A stretch of DNA of 64,000 bases from Batillaria attramentaria (lineage: Eukaryota > Mollusca > Gastropoda > Batillariidae), in contig JACVVK020000193.1 of assembly GCA_018292915.2 (NCBI GenBank), positions 62,001-126,000 on the forward strand, in the 5' to 3' direction. Every line of letters starts with the position of its first letter. The first letter of the stretch is position 1. The notes under the pieces are model-generated. The model had not been told where the DNA came from. It made no database searches and saw nothing but the letters and a program-made list of their open reading frames with translations. This document shows positions 13,127 through 22,675 of this stretch, piece by piece. The translations under genes and the position numbers were made by a program.

Positions 13127-16100
13127 AGAAAACTTTAACGTTGTCGTTTTCTCAGAAACTACAAACAGCAGAGACACCAAACTTGGCATGCTGATAGACA
13201 ACCATAAGACCTTTCAAAACATATCATTTTGAATGACCTTGACTCAAGGTCAAGGTCACTAACGCTGTCTGTTTGAAAATTTTACATTGGCATTTTCACG
13301 GAATCTACAAAGACCAGAGGTTTGAAACTTTGCATGATGATAGACATTGATAAGAACTTTACAGATATACATGTATTCAATGGCCTTGTGTCAAGGTCAA
13401 GGCCATACAAGCTATTGATGTGAAACCTTAACATTGGCATTTTCTCAGAAATAACAAACAGCAGAGGCGCCAAACTTGGCGTTCTGATAGACAGTGAAAA
13501 GACCTATGCACACAAACCATTTTAAATGACCTTGACCCAAGGTCAAGGTCATTAAAGCAGTCTGGAAATTTTTACATTTGCATTTTTTTCGGAATCTAGA
13601 AGAATCAGAAGCATCAAACTTTGCATGATGATAGATATTGGCAACACCTTCACTGACATACCTGTGTTCAATGACTTAGTCAAGGTCAAGGCCATGCAGG
13701 CTGTTTTTGGGAAACTTTAACCTTGGCATTTTCTCTGAAACAACAAACAGTTGAGGCACCAAACAAAGTATGATGATAGACCGCAATGAGACCTACCTTT
13801 TTGAATGACCTTGACTGAAGGTCAAGGTCATTAAAGCTGTCTGTTGTGAAGTTTAACATTACCGTTTTCAGAGGAACTACAAATACTAGAGGCGTCAAAC
13901 TTGGCATAATAATAGACATTGATGTGATCTCATTTTAATGACCTTGACCCAAGGTCAAGGCCATACAAACTGTTTGGGAAAATTGTAATATTGCCAGGAA
14001 CTCGGATAGCCAGAGACACTTTACTTGCCATGATGATAGATAGTGATAAGAGCTTTACAAACATACACTTGTGAATGACCTTGACCCTTGTCACAAGGGA
14101 GCCATGGAGGCTTTTGCCTCTCTAGTTTTTGGAAACTTTAACCTTGGCATTTTCTTCAAAACAACAAACAGTAGAGGCACCAAATGAGGCGTGATGATAG
14201 ACAGCAATGAGACCTACCTTTCTGAACTGAATGACCTTGACTGAAGGTCAAGGTCATTAAAGCTGTCTGTTGTGAATTTTAACATTACTGTTTTCGGAGG
14301 AACTACAAATGCTAGAGGCATCAAACTTGGCATGATGATAGACATTGATGAGATCTCTTTTGAATGACTTTGACCAAAGGTCAAGGCTGTACAAACTGTT
14401 TTGGGGAAAATTGTTATATTGCCAGGAACTCAGAGCGCCAGACACATCACTTAGCATGATACTGGATGGTGATAAGAGCTCTACAAACATACTTTTGTGA
14501 ATAACCTTGACCTGTGTCACAAGGGAGCCATGGAGGCTTCTGCCTCTCTAGTTTTCCTGATGATATATTCATATAATAATAATAATAATAAGAGCATTAA
14601 TATAGGTGCTTTATCCCAAATATTTGGCTCAAAGCGTTGCGAGCTAAACCCAACATGCACACTCATGTGAATCACAGGCATTCTCTCACACACTGGACAT
14701 GAACACATTACAGTCACGTGGTGTGAAGGGCCAGCTTAGTAGTTTAACTTTCAGAGGTTTAGAATTGCATTTATTTCTGAATTTTGTGGGCTGAACATTT
14801 CCAAAACATATAGATGTGATTTCTCAATTCTTTCATACATACATATTCATGATATTGTTTCACTTTTCAGATGCAGATGAAGAGGAAGATGGCCAGACTA
14901 AGTAGGTTTCTTTTACTTTTCCTTAGTAAACTTGATTGCCAGTATGTTTACATGTAGTAAAGTTGGGGAGGATATTTCATGCATGTTGCAAGAGTTAGGA
15001 CTGTACACTGGCTCAGCCTGGTGTGGTCTGTATGTGTGCTGCACGTCTTCTCTCTGTCAAGTATTTCTGTGCCACTCACATACTGCATAGTTGAAACGTT
15101 TATTGATGTTGCCACAATGCATGTTTACTGATGACTATTTTATACAGATTGCAGTTACTTATTTATTATAATTCATTATTTAAACCAGCCCATCTTTGTA
15201 TTGTGACATTCTATAGTGTCTACTTGCATGAACTATTGAGTGTCTATGCATATTACTGATTGAGACTGTCACTGCAAGATGCATCATTGCCAGTACATGA
15301 TACATGAAGGAACTGACTGTGGTGTTTGTGGTGACAGGGAGCCAATGCTGGCTGGTGAGGATGACAGGGGAAGCAGTCCAAGTCCCCAGCCTGGTTCACT
15401 GAAAGAAACCGACTCCAAGGGCAGCAAGAATAACAATGCACATACAGGTAAGAGGTTACACTTTTTTTCCTCTATGTTTTTGGCGGACAGTTTTGCTGGC
15501 TCAGTGTTGCCTTGCCAGCCAACTGAAGTTGATTAACTGGGCCTGATTTCTACTGTCCTAGTCCTAAGTTTAACCCTTGCCTTGCTGAGAAGGGAATATT
15601 CTGGACTACCTCTACGGCTTTTTCAGGATAAAACAGATTAATTCAGCAAAATCAGGGTTAAGGATCTTATTGAAGTCTCACAAGCTACCCCAGCTGTGGA
15701 GTGTGTAAAATTGAAATGAGGGAGCCATATGAGTTTTGATATTGATTCTTATCCTTTGACATATGGCGCATGGTTAGAGTTCTTGGAGATCAACGGCCAA
15801 AGAGAGAAGATGTTTCAGATCAGCTAGCATCTCATGCAGAATAGCACACTGTCAACTTCGGATGACTACAGAAGAATCTGCATGTCTGGGAAGTTTGACC
15901 AACTTTGTGGATAGCCAGTATCTTGATAACAAATAAACAGAAAAAAGTCAGAGTTCTCACCAATAAATGGAAACACCGATTTGCAACATACCCAGCAGTT
16001 AAAACCATTTTCCAGGTTAGTTTCACATTACCCTACGCTTACTTCCCTTTAGCCTACTGTTATGCTTTCAGGTCCTGTGGCCGAGCACAATGGCAGTAGT

Positions 16101-16630
16101 GAAAAAGTTGCTCCACCACCTGAAGATGGGAGACCAAGGGTGAGAATATATATTAAGGTCACATCTGTGGGTTTTTCGTTTGTTTTTAAATGTCTGTTGA
16201 AGATACTGCACAGTTAACTATACACTGTATATAGATAAAAAGAAATCTTGTTCACTTTTCATTATAATACTTTATTAATATGCTTCTGAAAATGGTAACA
16301 GTTACTGTGAAGCCATGGACTCCCAAAAGATCTGCTTGAGAAGTCCAGTACAGCTGTATCATGTAGACCATAGAGATTGTTTATGAATGTTGTTAACTAT
16401 AGATTGCTGTGTCAATATTTTCATGTTTTCTCTCGATATTGTTTCTTCCGCTATAGAATCAAGACGGCCTTATATATGCTGACCTTGACCTTAACAAACC
16501 CAGCCAGGCCACACCACCCCCAGAGCGACATGATGCAGTCAACTATGAAACAATTGACTTCACGCGACGTGCCCCAACACCCCCACCCCCCAGTATGGAA
16601 CTGGCTTCAGATGAGGAGGAGATAAAGTAA
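3082..16630 (+). CDS. Ig-superfamily type I receptor with tandem ITIMs, 15 exons, 813 aa
   Basis: Exons: 3082-3136, 5262-5588, 6022-6327, 6834-6961, 7233-7377, 7982-8320, 9272-9357, 9604-9847, 10154-10332, 11061-11193, 12045-12161, 14871-14901, 15338-15447, 16072-16139, 16457-16630. All have AG/GT borders and compatible phases; the sum is 2442 nt, 813 codons plus TAA. Residues 1-22 are a signal peptide. Ig-like domains: 22-127, 128-229, 230-320 (split by a phase-0 intron), 321-433, 434-543 (split). FN3: 544-647 (split), with a PGFHGGKPQ strand as in nephrin/sidestep-type proteins and a YHFRVHAENEHG strand. Membrane helix about 659-682, followed by KRRK. The tail, 683-813, is acidic and proline-rich, with ITIM-type LIYADL (Y763) and VNYETI (Y786). 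Such motifs, when phosphorylated, recruit SH2 phosphatases or adaptors in known receptors. Domain 1 lacks the first Ig cysteine and domain 5 lacks both. A membrane receptor is clear; ligand and process are unknown. No frameshift is seen. Confidence 0.9.
3390..3476 (-). mobile_element. Short MITE-like element, copy 1
   Basis: An element of about 87 bp bounded by inverted ends TTAACCCTGG...TTGCTGA and TCAGCAAGACCAGAG. It matches the copies at 5709-5790 and 15569-15661 in inverse orientation. No coding capacity. Confidence 0.5.
3675..4007 (+). pseudogene. THAP-type zinc finger ORF broken by an internal TGA
   Basis: Translation from ATG at 3675 gives a THAP-like C2CH finger. MPHYHCVAIGC supplies C-x4-C, KFPE follows, the conserved tryptophan is in NLWIKAI, CSRHF supplies C-x2-H, and VPVPTLF matches the terminal AVPTxF signature. 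The frame continues unchanged to TGA at 4005 but is interrupted by TGA at 3834-3836, right after WIKAI. An arginine usually follows there, so CGA to TGA is the simplest change. THAP fingers are DNA-binding and frequent in transposase-derived genes. It sits in intron 1 of the ITIM receptor. A polymorphic or erroneous base cannot be excluded. Confidence 0.7.
4051..4236 (-). pseudogene. SAP-domain fragment, probably transposon-derived
   Basis: The 61-residue reading frame contains MKVPELKKYLKHRGVRLSGY followed by TKAQLITLALEA. This is the helix-extended loop-helix pattern of SAP DNA-binding motifs: LKxxLxxRG, a G, then KAxLI. It ends 43 bases from the end of the THAP frame on the other strand. 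Animal mobile-element proteins often start with a SAP motif, but no recombinase or transposase core is visible here. It is a short fragment within intron 1 of the ITIM receptor. Confidence 0.55.
5709..5790 (+). mobile_element. Short MITE-like element, copy 2
   Basis: Shares the core GGACTACCTCTA, the GACAAATTAATTCAGCA segment and the inverted ends (AACCCTGG...GCTGAGA / TTCAGCAAGACCTGGATTAA) with copy 3. It lies in intron 2 of the ITIM receptor. Confidence 0.5.
10665..10978 (-). mobile_element. Solo LTR (314 bp) with 5-bp target duplication
   Basis: The segment starts TGTTGTA and ends CTACAACA, a TG...CA LTR-style inverted end. It is flanked on both sides by CCAGG (10660-10664 and 10979-10983). 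Read on the minus strand it has a TATA-like GGTATATAAGC near 10820 and, about 70 bases further, AATAAA (10748-10753). That is the order of U3-TATA-R-polyA in an LTR. No internal retroelement genes are present, so a full element was probably lost by recombination between its two LTRs. It sits in the intron that splits the FN3 domain of the ITIM receptor. Confidence 0.75.
11385..11545 (-). mobile_element. tRNA-derived SINE-like sequence
   Basis: On the minus strand a box A-like segment (GGTCTAATAGGTAGCG) and a box B-like segment (GTGGGTTCGAGCCCACG) lie at a longer spacing than in a tRNA gene. No closed cloverleaf is evident. A run of G abuts it at 11346-11365. Confidence 0.5.
12045..12161 (+). 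other. Transmembrane exon of the ITIM receptor
   Basis: This phase 1-1 exon encodes about 39 residues. An alanine/serine-rich juxtamembrane stretch is followed by an unbroken run of I, V, L and G (GPIVGIVIGVLVLVVVVCVIV) and the stop-transfer basic cluster IKRRK, giving a type I topology. Confidence 0.85.
12343..14551 (+). mobile_element. Composite non-autonomous element with internal palindrome array
   Basis: GGCTCCCTTGTGTAACAATG occurs at 12343 and again at 13032. The inverse end CACAAGGGAGCC occurs at 14092 and 14518. This implies nested or tandem copies with inverted terminal repeats. Between them, units of about 130-290 bp each carry an imperfect palindrome TGACCTTGAC...AAGGTCAAGGTCA, at about 12553, 12847, 13233, 13527, 13805, 13935, 14229 and 14362. 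A (TG)n stretch follows each left end. A second, inverted copy of the family lies at 52211-53373. No transposase frame is seen. It lies in the intron after the transmembrane exon. Confidence 0.7.
12396..12446 (+). repeat. (TG)n microsatellite
   Basis: About 25 uninterrupted TG units after GTCTGTC, inside the composite element. A shorter one is at 13093-13126. Confidence 0.95.
14571..14806 (-). mobile_element. SINE-like repeat with (ATT)n tail, copy 1
   Basis: Inverse copy of the sequence at 31299-31532. They share GGAAATGTTCAGCCCAC at one end and a TTATTATTATTA tail at the other, with matching blocks such as the CACGTGATTGTAAT-like segment between. The trinucleotide tail preceded by a 'GCGCTTTGAGCC'-type segment is typical of animal SINEs. 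No RNA polymerase III promoter was verified. Confidence 0.55.
15569..15661 (+). mobile_element. Short MITE-like element, copy 3
   Basis: This is the best preserved copy. The ends TTAACCCTTGCCTTGCTGA and TCAGCAAAATCAGGGTTAA form an imperfect 19-bp inverted repeat, with the internal GGACTACCTCTACGGCTTTT shared with copy 2. It lies in intron 13 of the ITIM receptor. Confidence 0.55.
16457..16630 (+). other. Last coding exon with two ITIM-like tyrosine motifs
   Basis: The exon begins in phase 0 after an AG at 16455-16456. It encodes LIYADL and VNYETI, with tyrosines 23 residues apart and a proline-rich segment (ATPPPE) between them. A second proline run (APTPPPPS) and an acidic end (DEEEIK) precede TAA at 16628-16630. 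Both match the consensus S/I/V/L-x-Y-x-x-I/V/L. The 23-residue spacing resembles that of receptors that bind tandem-SH2 phosphatases. Confidence 0.8.
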
Positions 16631-16754
16631 ACATTCCAAGTCTGCTTTGCAAGTAGACTCGGCATTCCGTTCCTAACACACATTCATGTACAGTATAGGT
16701 ATACTAGTGTACATTGCACATACATTTTGACCAAGTCATGTTTTTGCATTACTG

Positions 16755-16917
16755 ATGGGAGCCGAGATAGTCCAATTGTAGAGCGTTGGACTTTTGATGC
16801 TCAGGTTGTAAATTTGTATCTGAGATGGGGCCAGGTATATGTCTCCTTGCCTCGTCTTTGGTATCACCCACACATGGTGGAAAATGATGTCAAACTCACA
16901 AACACCCATCCCACCTG
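16755..16917 (+). mobile_element. tRNA-derived SINE in the 3' UTR of the ITIM receptor
   Basis: A decayed copy of the family described at 54846-55005: GAGCCGAGATAGTCCAATTG, then GAGCGTTGGACTTTTGATGC, then a GGTATCACCC...GGTGGAAAATG tail. It begins only 125 bases after the receptor stop codon. Confidence 0.6.
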
Positions 16918-17607
16918 CGTAACTGATGTATGCAGCTGCAAGTTTTAGGCACTGCCAGAGTGTTTATGAGTGACAAGTTTGAGTGCACACTGTCTTTTTC
17001 GCATCAAGTGCTATGATGCACAGTGCCATTAAAGGTGAACACGCTGAACAGTGATGAGAAACGAACAGTGCCTTTGAACAGTTAGATGGTTTATTACAGT
17101 TTACACTTGTTACAGTTTATACACATATAGTTAAATATACCATCTGTACAAAGAAAGAAATATTTCTGTATACTACTATTTTGTAACATTGTTGCATTCC
17201 CATGTCTTGTTTTTGACTTTTTACCATTGGACATCTTTAGAGGTAAAATTTGGGCAAGTTGGTGATGCATGGCATCACCATTTTCAACCATCACTGGCTT
17301 ACTGGTCTCTTTAGTCTATGATTTTGCACAGTTATCCTACGGCTGGATAGTCCTGTGGCTTGATAGTCTTACAGTCGGTAGTCCTTCACTGATTCAAAGT
17401 ATATATGTAACACAGTCCTGCATGTTGATAGCCCTACTTTCTCTTCTGAGTTTACATAGAGGTGACAATAATCCTACCAGAGGATAGTCCTCCACGGTGC
17501 ATCTTTATGGATTCTTTGAGCGCTCGTTCTCTCAGATTAGTTAATCTTGCATATCTTGCCCTTCCCCCATTGTATCTCTGGATTACTGGCTAGGCTGGTG
17601 GTGGTGG

Positions 17608-17632
17608 GGGGGGGGGGGGGGGGGGGGGGGGG
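17608..17632 (+). repeat. Poly-G tract
   Basis: About 25 G in a row in the presumed 3' UTR of the ITIM receptor. Poly-G or poly-C runs longer than 12 recur across the window (e.g. 11346, 25203, 28705, 34380, 50881, 51162). Confidence 0.9.
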
Positions 17633-19036
17633 TTCCAGTGCAGGCCTGAAGGATTCTCAAAAACTGGTACAGTCCTGATTGTTGACTATATGAGCCTTTG
17701 ATTTCTTCCACAACTGCTGGAAGGGAAGTCTGGAGATCAGAATTGTTGAGGCTGAAGAGGTCTGTTTGTCAGACAGTGGTATTTTTTAAAGAAGCCAAAG
17801 ACCTGTCTGTAAGCACCAACATCACAATCTCCCATCATTGGATGCAGCTGGGATGACCGCGTTGTATCAATGCAAAAAAAACAACAACAACAACGGTGAA
17901 GAACTGCACGTATAGGTGTGGCATGCCTGGAAAATTGCTGTCCATATCACGCAGTCTTGGCAGAGTGACACAAAAAAGGGTGGCTCCATTATTCTGAGGA
18001 AGCATGTTCCATTTTGGGTGCAGACCGAAGGGCCTTCTATGACCATAGTGCTGATAGCTCGAGGAATATACAGCAGACATTCCCGTCTTGTTCAGCGCTG
18101 CAAGATTTGGAATTCAGCACATTAACCTAGTTGTCATCATTGGCAGCTGCCATCTTTTCACTGTAGACCCACAAGCAAGACTGGGATCGCTTTCCAGCTC
18201 CAACTCCATTCAATCAACATGCTTCAATGTCACTATGTGTTCCTCTTCTTTGATGTGGTTATGATCAGCACATATCACCAATCTTCTTGAGATCATTTCC
18301 ATGCTATAAATCATTTGTTTAACAAGACCTTTGGTTACTCTTTGACAGTCAGTATGGTTGCAGTATTTTACAAATGCATTAGATGCGGAAACTTTCTGGT
18401 TTTCCACTGGATGTCAGAAAAAATTGTTGAGAGGAAGTGGTGGCATATAATGTGCATGTGAGGAGAGATGTGTACTCCACAGATGAAGAGCAGGAATTAC
18501 ATGTACAACAATGGCAAGGGATAACCAGTTGTTCCCACTGCACCTCACAATCAACCCTTACTTTAAAATAGCCTTTGTAGCCCGAAGAGATCCTCCCTGC
18601 TAAGCTCTATATCCTAGGGCTGAAGATACTTTGAGTGCAGGACTGTTGTGTAAGACTACATGTGTCAAGAATTCAGGTGATTGACACATAAGCCCATTAA
18701 GATAAACTTTATTCATCCCACGATGGGGAACTTGTAGTTGTAGAGTCTGCTCAGGACAAACACATGTGATGTGTCCTCAATGTACTCCTGCACCATAACA
18801 ACATACTGGTGAAAAACACACACACACAGATCTGTTTGGTTTTTTGTGTTTCTGGTGGATACAATTGTTACTGGCAGCTGAGCACTGGTATATACTTCAC
18901 TGTAATTGTTTTCATACACAGTAATGTGTACACAGTAATGTACATTCACAGCACCTGGAATACTTCATAAGCTACGTGTAGTACACCTCTAGGTGTGATT
19001 GTTGGAACTTCTTCCTTTGGATCATGGACCATTTGA

Positions 19037-19215
19037 ATCCCTGATACATGTGCCATGTTGATACACTGTTGACTGTTTCAGTAGAGTATTATCATCCCTG
19101 ATACATGTGCCATGTTGATACACTGTTGACTGTTTCAGTAGAGTATGATAGATGGTCACACAATGCTGACTGTTTCAGTAGAGTATAATAGATGGTAACA
19201 TAATGCTGACTGGGA
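19037..19215. repeat. Short tandem duplication, unit about 61 bp
   Basis: CCCTGATACATGTGCCATGT and the following TGATACACTGTTGACTG plus TTTCAGTAGAGTAT occur twice, at 19037 and 19098. Two further partial units then share GCTGACTG(TTTCAGTAGAGTA)TAATAGATGGT. Confidence 0.6.
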
Positions 19216-21253
19216 AAAACGTCATGGAATGCCAGATTTTTTCATTGGCTGTGTTTGGTGCAATCACATTTGCACAACCTGCCATCTTAATGAACCTAGA
19301 CAGATGTTAAATGGGATATGGGAACAGCAATCATCATAAGGAGAGCTGCACCAATAACTCTGGGGGTGACAGAACCTTTTTACAAGTACATAGCCAGAAA
19401 CATGCTTGAAATATTTACAGTGCTGTTTTTTGTAATTTTTTGCTGGACAGATTTTATTGTTGTTGAAAATCTACATTATTTTACACTACAGTACAGGTTT
19501 ATGTAAACAAGAGCTTGGGATTCAGAGTAAACTTTAAATGGGCACACAGTCATGATGTTTCGTGTTACCACAAGTTTGCTAAAGTGGTTCCATTATGTTA
19601 CACATGTATCATCTTTTACCAGGTGCTGCTTCGCTAAAGTTGACATGATTCTGCTAATAACGTAAGTGCACTTACGAAGGGAACAAATGTTTTGGTTTTT
19701 TAATTTTTGTTGTTTGGTTTTTGTTGCGTTTTTACAATTTGTGTTTGTATAAATGTATATTTCTCATTATGCCAATTTTACATGTGTAGATATGTTGTTG
19801 AATCATGCTATTTCCATGCTGCAAAACATGTTTGTAGTTAAAACAGACCAACGGTTTTCCTTGATAAAGTCCAGTGTGCAGACATGATTCAACTTGGTAT
19901 TTTCGGCAGTATAAAGATGCTGTCACTGCATGTCCAAACACTTCTTTTTAAGCAGATTCAGATTGATAGGCAGATATCAGTTTATTGATAATTAGTGTAC
20001 TGACTTGGCGATTCAGAGTTTGTATTTCATATACATTTATAGATGCCGGCAACTAAGAGGAGTGTAAATTAATGTCTTTTTTGGTGTGTGTGTGTGTGTG
20101 TGTTTAAAATGCTTTTTTACCATTATGTGGATTTTTTTTGGTTGCACTTCTCTATCTGACGTGTACATTTTTATCGGCTGTAAAAGTCTATGGGCTGTAG
20201 AGTCAACAATCACCTTCAAGCTGAATGATGTCCAATGTGTTAATTACATACATGTACTTCATCTGACATCTGAAATAGTCCTGAGCACTTTGCTGTGTGA
20301 TCATCAGTTCACTTGATCCCCGTGGGTGCCCGGTAGTACCTAATCTAACTATGTTAAATGACTGAGTCTGTTATAGCAAAACTGTGTGGCAAAACACCTT
20401 GACAAAACCTACAAATGCATAGAACTGTAAAAGGCTTCCATACAACTAGGTGCTGTTATTTATTTATTTATTTTTTTATTTTAACGAAGATAAACATGGT
20501 GCCAGGTTAACCTATGACAGATGACAGACATGGAAGTCATGCAACTTTTTCTCTTTTTGCCTTCCCTTTGCCATAAATCATCCATGCAAAGAATCTAAAG
20601 AACTAGAACAGTTTCCTGCTGCCACACTGACACAGGTGCTTATAATAATTTGAACAGCAAAATTAGGATGCGGGATTCTGTTACCGTATTGGTATAGGGT
20701 TGTTTTTTTTTTTGTTTTTTTTTTTTTTGGGGGGGGGGGGGGGTACCACCTAATACAATGTCTGCTATAAAAGTACTTACTTATCCTTTGGAAGCACTGC
20801 AATCATTATCATCATTTGATTATCATGAAATTGTTCTGCTTAAAGTTAAAGATCCGTAATGGACAGTGGTTGTGATTGACAACTTGACCGATTATTTGTG
20901 TATGTGTGTGTGTATGCACCAAGCTGAAAGATCAGCTGGATTAACAAAAAGCTGCAAAGAGCGGAGTGCAGAACAGCTAAGTGCCATAGTATCGTCGCTG
21001 AATGCTAAAGTGCATGTCCTAGCTTTTAGCTTGGCTTTTCTAGGACTCATCAGACACTGGAGATTGTGGCCAGAGACAGAGTTGAATGCACATTCTGCAG
21101 TTGCTTTTTGTTGTCAACAGCGTTTTTTTGTGTGGCTTTTTGTGTGATCTGTAAGATGAGAGGCAGTTTAATTTTTCTTTTTAATGATATTATATGTTGT
21201 TTCTTGCTAAATTTGCCCTACTGTATTTTGCTTTTGCTGATACTTGTATTTGC

Positions 21254-21259
21254 AATAAA
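21254..21259 (+). terminator. Candidate polyadenylation signal AATAAA
   Basis: First canonical AATAAA on the plus strand after the receptor stop codon, with a GT-rich downstream element within 30 bases. Assignment to this gene is by position only. Confidence 0.35.
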
Positions 21260-21354
21260 GCTGAAGACGGAATGACCCTTTGTTTGTGCAATTTATTATG
21301 CATATCAGCTTGCAGCAAGTGTCCCTCGGTTACCCTGAAGATTTACTCTTTGTG

Positions 21355-21391
<37 letters not shown>

Positions 21392-21983
21392 AAATACCAG
21401 AATATTGCATCACCATTCAGTTAAATGTAACTGCTTTTGTTGCACAGTAATCTTCAAAACCAGCCTAGACAAATGCAGTTACATCATACCAGACACATAG
21501 AACAGAATTCATGCATGGTAAGCCAGCTCCATTACAAACACTGAGACCCTGGAAGACTGATGATCAAAGACTCACACTCGACATCGTTAAAGCGATGACA
21601 ACAAAACGTGACTGCATGGTTGTATTACAGTAATACAGGTGCCAATGCGCCAAGGGAATTAATTTTTGTTTCATGTCATGTTTCTTTTCTTTGAAACTCA
21701 CACATTTTGGACTGTGGCAAAACATTCTGAGTAAAATTATAAAACAAAGTAAATTGATGTTAAATGCGAAATCAGCAGTGTCTCTTTTGTTGGCCTGATA
21801 GTTGAGCCTGCTTTTGAAAAACAAGGAGGAATGGCCCCGTCCTACAAAGTTGTTTCTCCAAACTTCATTCTATTTTGTCTGTTTTGTTGTTATTGTTGCC
21901 GGTTCTCCCCTCTCCAAGTTCTACCAATGACACTAGATCCTCTACGACCTCGACCGATTAGCCACGTGACTGGGGGTGGGGCC

Positions 21984-22018
<35 letters not shown>

Positions 22019-22065
22019 GATGGGGGGGGGGGGGGGAGAGAGACAGAGAAGAGAGGGTGGGCCGG

Positions 22066-22230
22066 TAGGTGTTTAGGAGTTTAACGTCCTTTTCCACCAC
22101 ATAAGGGTGATATCAAAGACGGGGCAATGAGAAAAAGGCCAACACAAATATTTGGCTCCAGCCGGGATTCGAACTCTCGACCCGAGCATTGAAAGTCCAA
22201 CGCTCTACCATTCGGCCACCCTGGCTCCCC
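22066..22230 (-). mobile_element. tRNA-derived SINE
   Basis: Well-preserved minus-strand copy: GGGTGGCCGAATGGTAGAGC (box A region), GAGTTCGAATCCCGGCTGG (box B), then a tail with GATATCACCCTTATGTGGTG and AAAAGGACGTTAAACTCC. It is the same family as at 26284, 28326, 44672, 47185, 49747, 54327 and 54846. Confidence 0.8.
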
Positions 22231-22249
22231 AGAGAGAGAGAGAGAGAGA

Positions 22250-22675
22250 TGTCAGTTCCGTGAACTAAACATTTGACATCAGCCTCAGGCATGTCGTCAT
22301 ACAGAGAGAGAGAGAGAGAGATGATGTCCGTGAACTAAACATTTGACGTCAGCCTCTACCACTGAGATCATCTCAGGATGCTTGTTTATGTCTTGTGATT
22401 TCCCTGTTGGCTTTGTGACTTCCCCGATTGAATTATTTTTCACATGAAATCTGGAGGATCTAGAGGGCTGGTGAAATGTCGGAGGCAGTGACGATACTTG
22501 CTGATTTTGTCTGTGAACTAAGCGTTTGACGTCAGCCTCACACTGGTGGTATGACAGATGATGCTTGTGCATGTCTTGTGATTTCCCTGTTGCTTTTGTG
22601 ACTTCCCTGACTGAATTAATTTTTACATAAAATCTGGAAGATCTAGAGGGCTGGTGAAACGTGGACTAGAATACC
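22250..22675. repeat. Tandem duplication, unit about 182 bp, with CRE-like palindromes
   Basis: Two full units begin near 22326 and 22507, each with GTGAACTAA...TTTGACGTCAGCCTC, ATGTCTTGTGATTTCCCTGT and GATCTAGAGGGCTGGTGAAA. A truncated unit with GACATCA in place of GACGTCA precedes them at 22257. (AG)n runs separate the first two. Confidence 0.7.

Larger units (their letters stand above)
16631..21259 (+). other. Probable long 3' UTR and flank of the ITIM receptor
   Basis: No coding exon can be supported. The first clear AATAAA on the plus strand is at 21254-21259, followed by a TG-rich stretch (CCCTTTGTTTGTGCAA). Contents: a decayed SINE (16755-16917), a run of about 25 G at 17608-17632, and a local duplication at 19037-19146. 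If polyadenylation uses 21254 the 3' UTR would be about 4.6 kb; an ATTAAA near 17030 is an alternative. Confidence 0.35.

Noticed and set aside
22130..22230. Possible real tRNA gene
   Set aside because: The A and B boxes are recognisable, but stems do not pair as a full cloverleaf and an unrelated tail shared with seven other copies follows, so it is a SINE.
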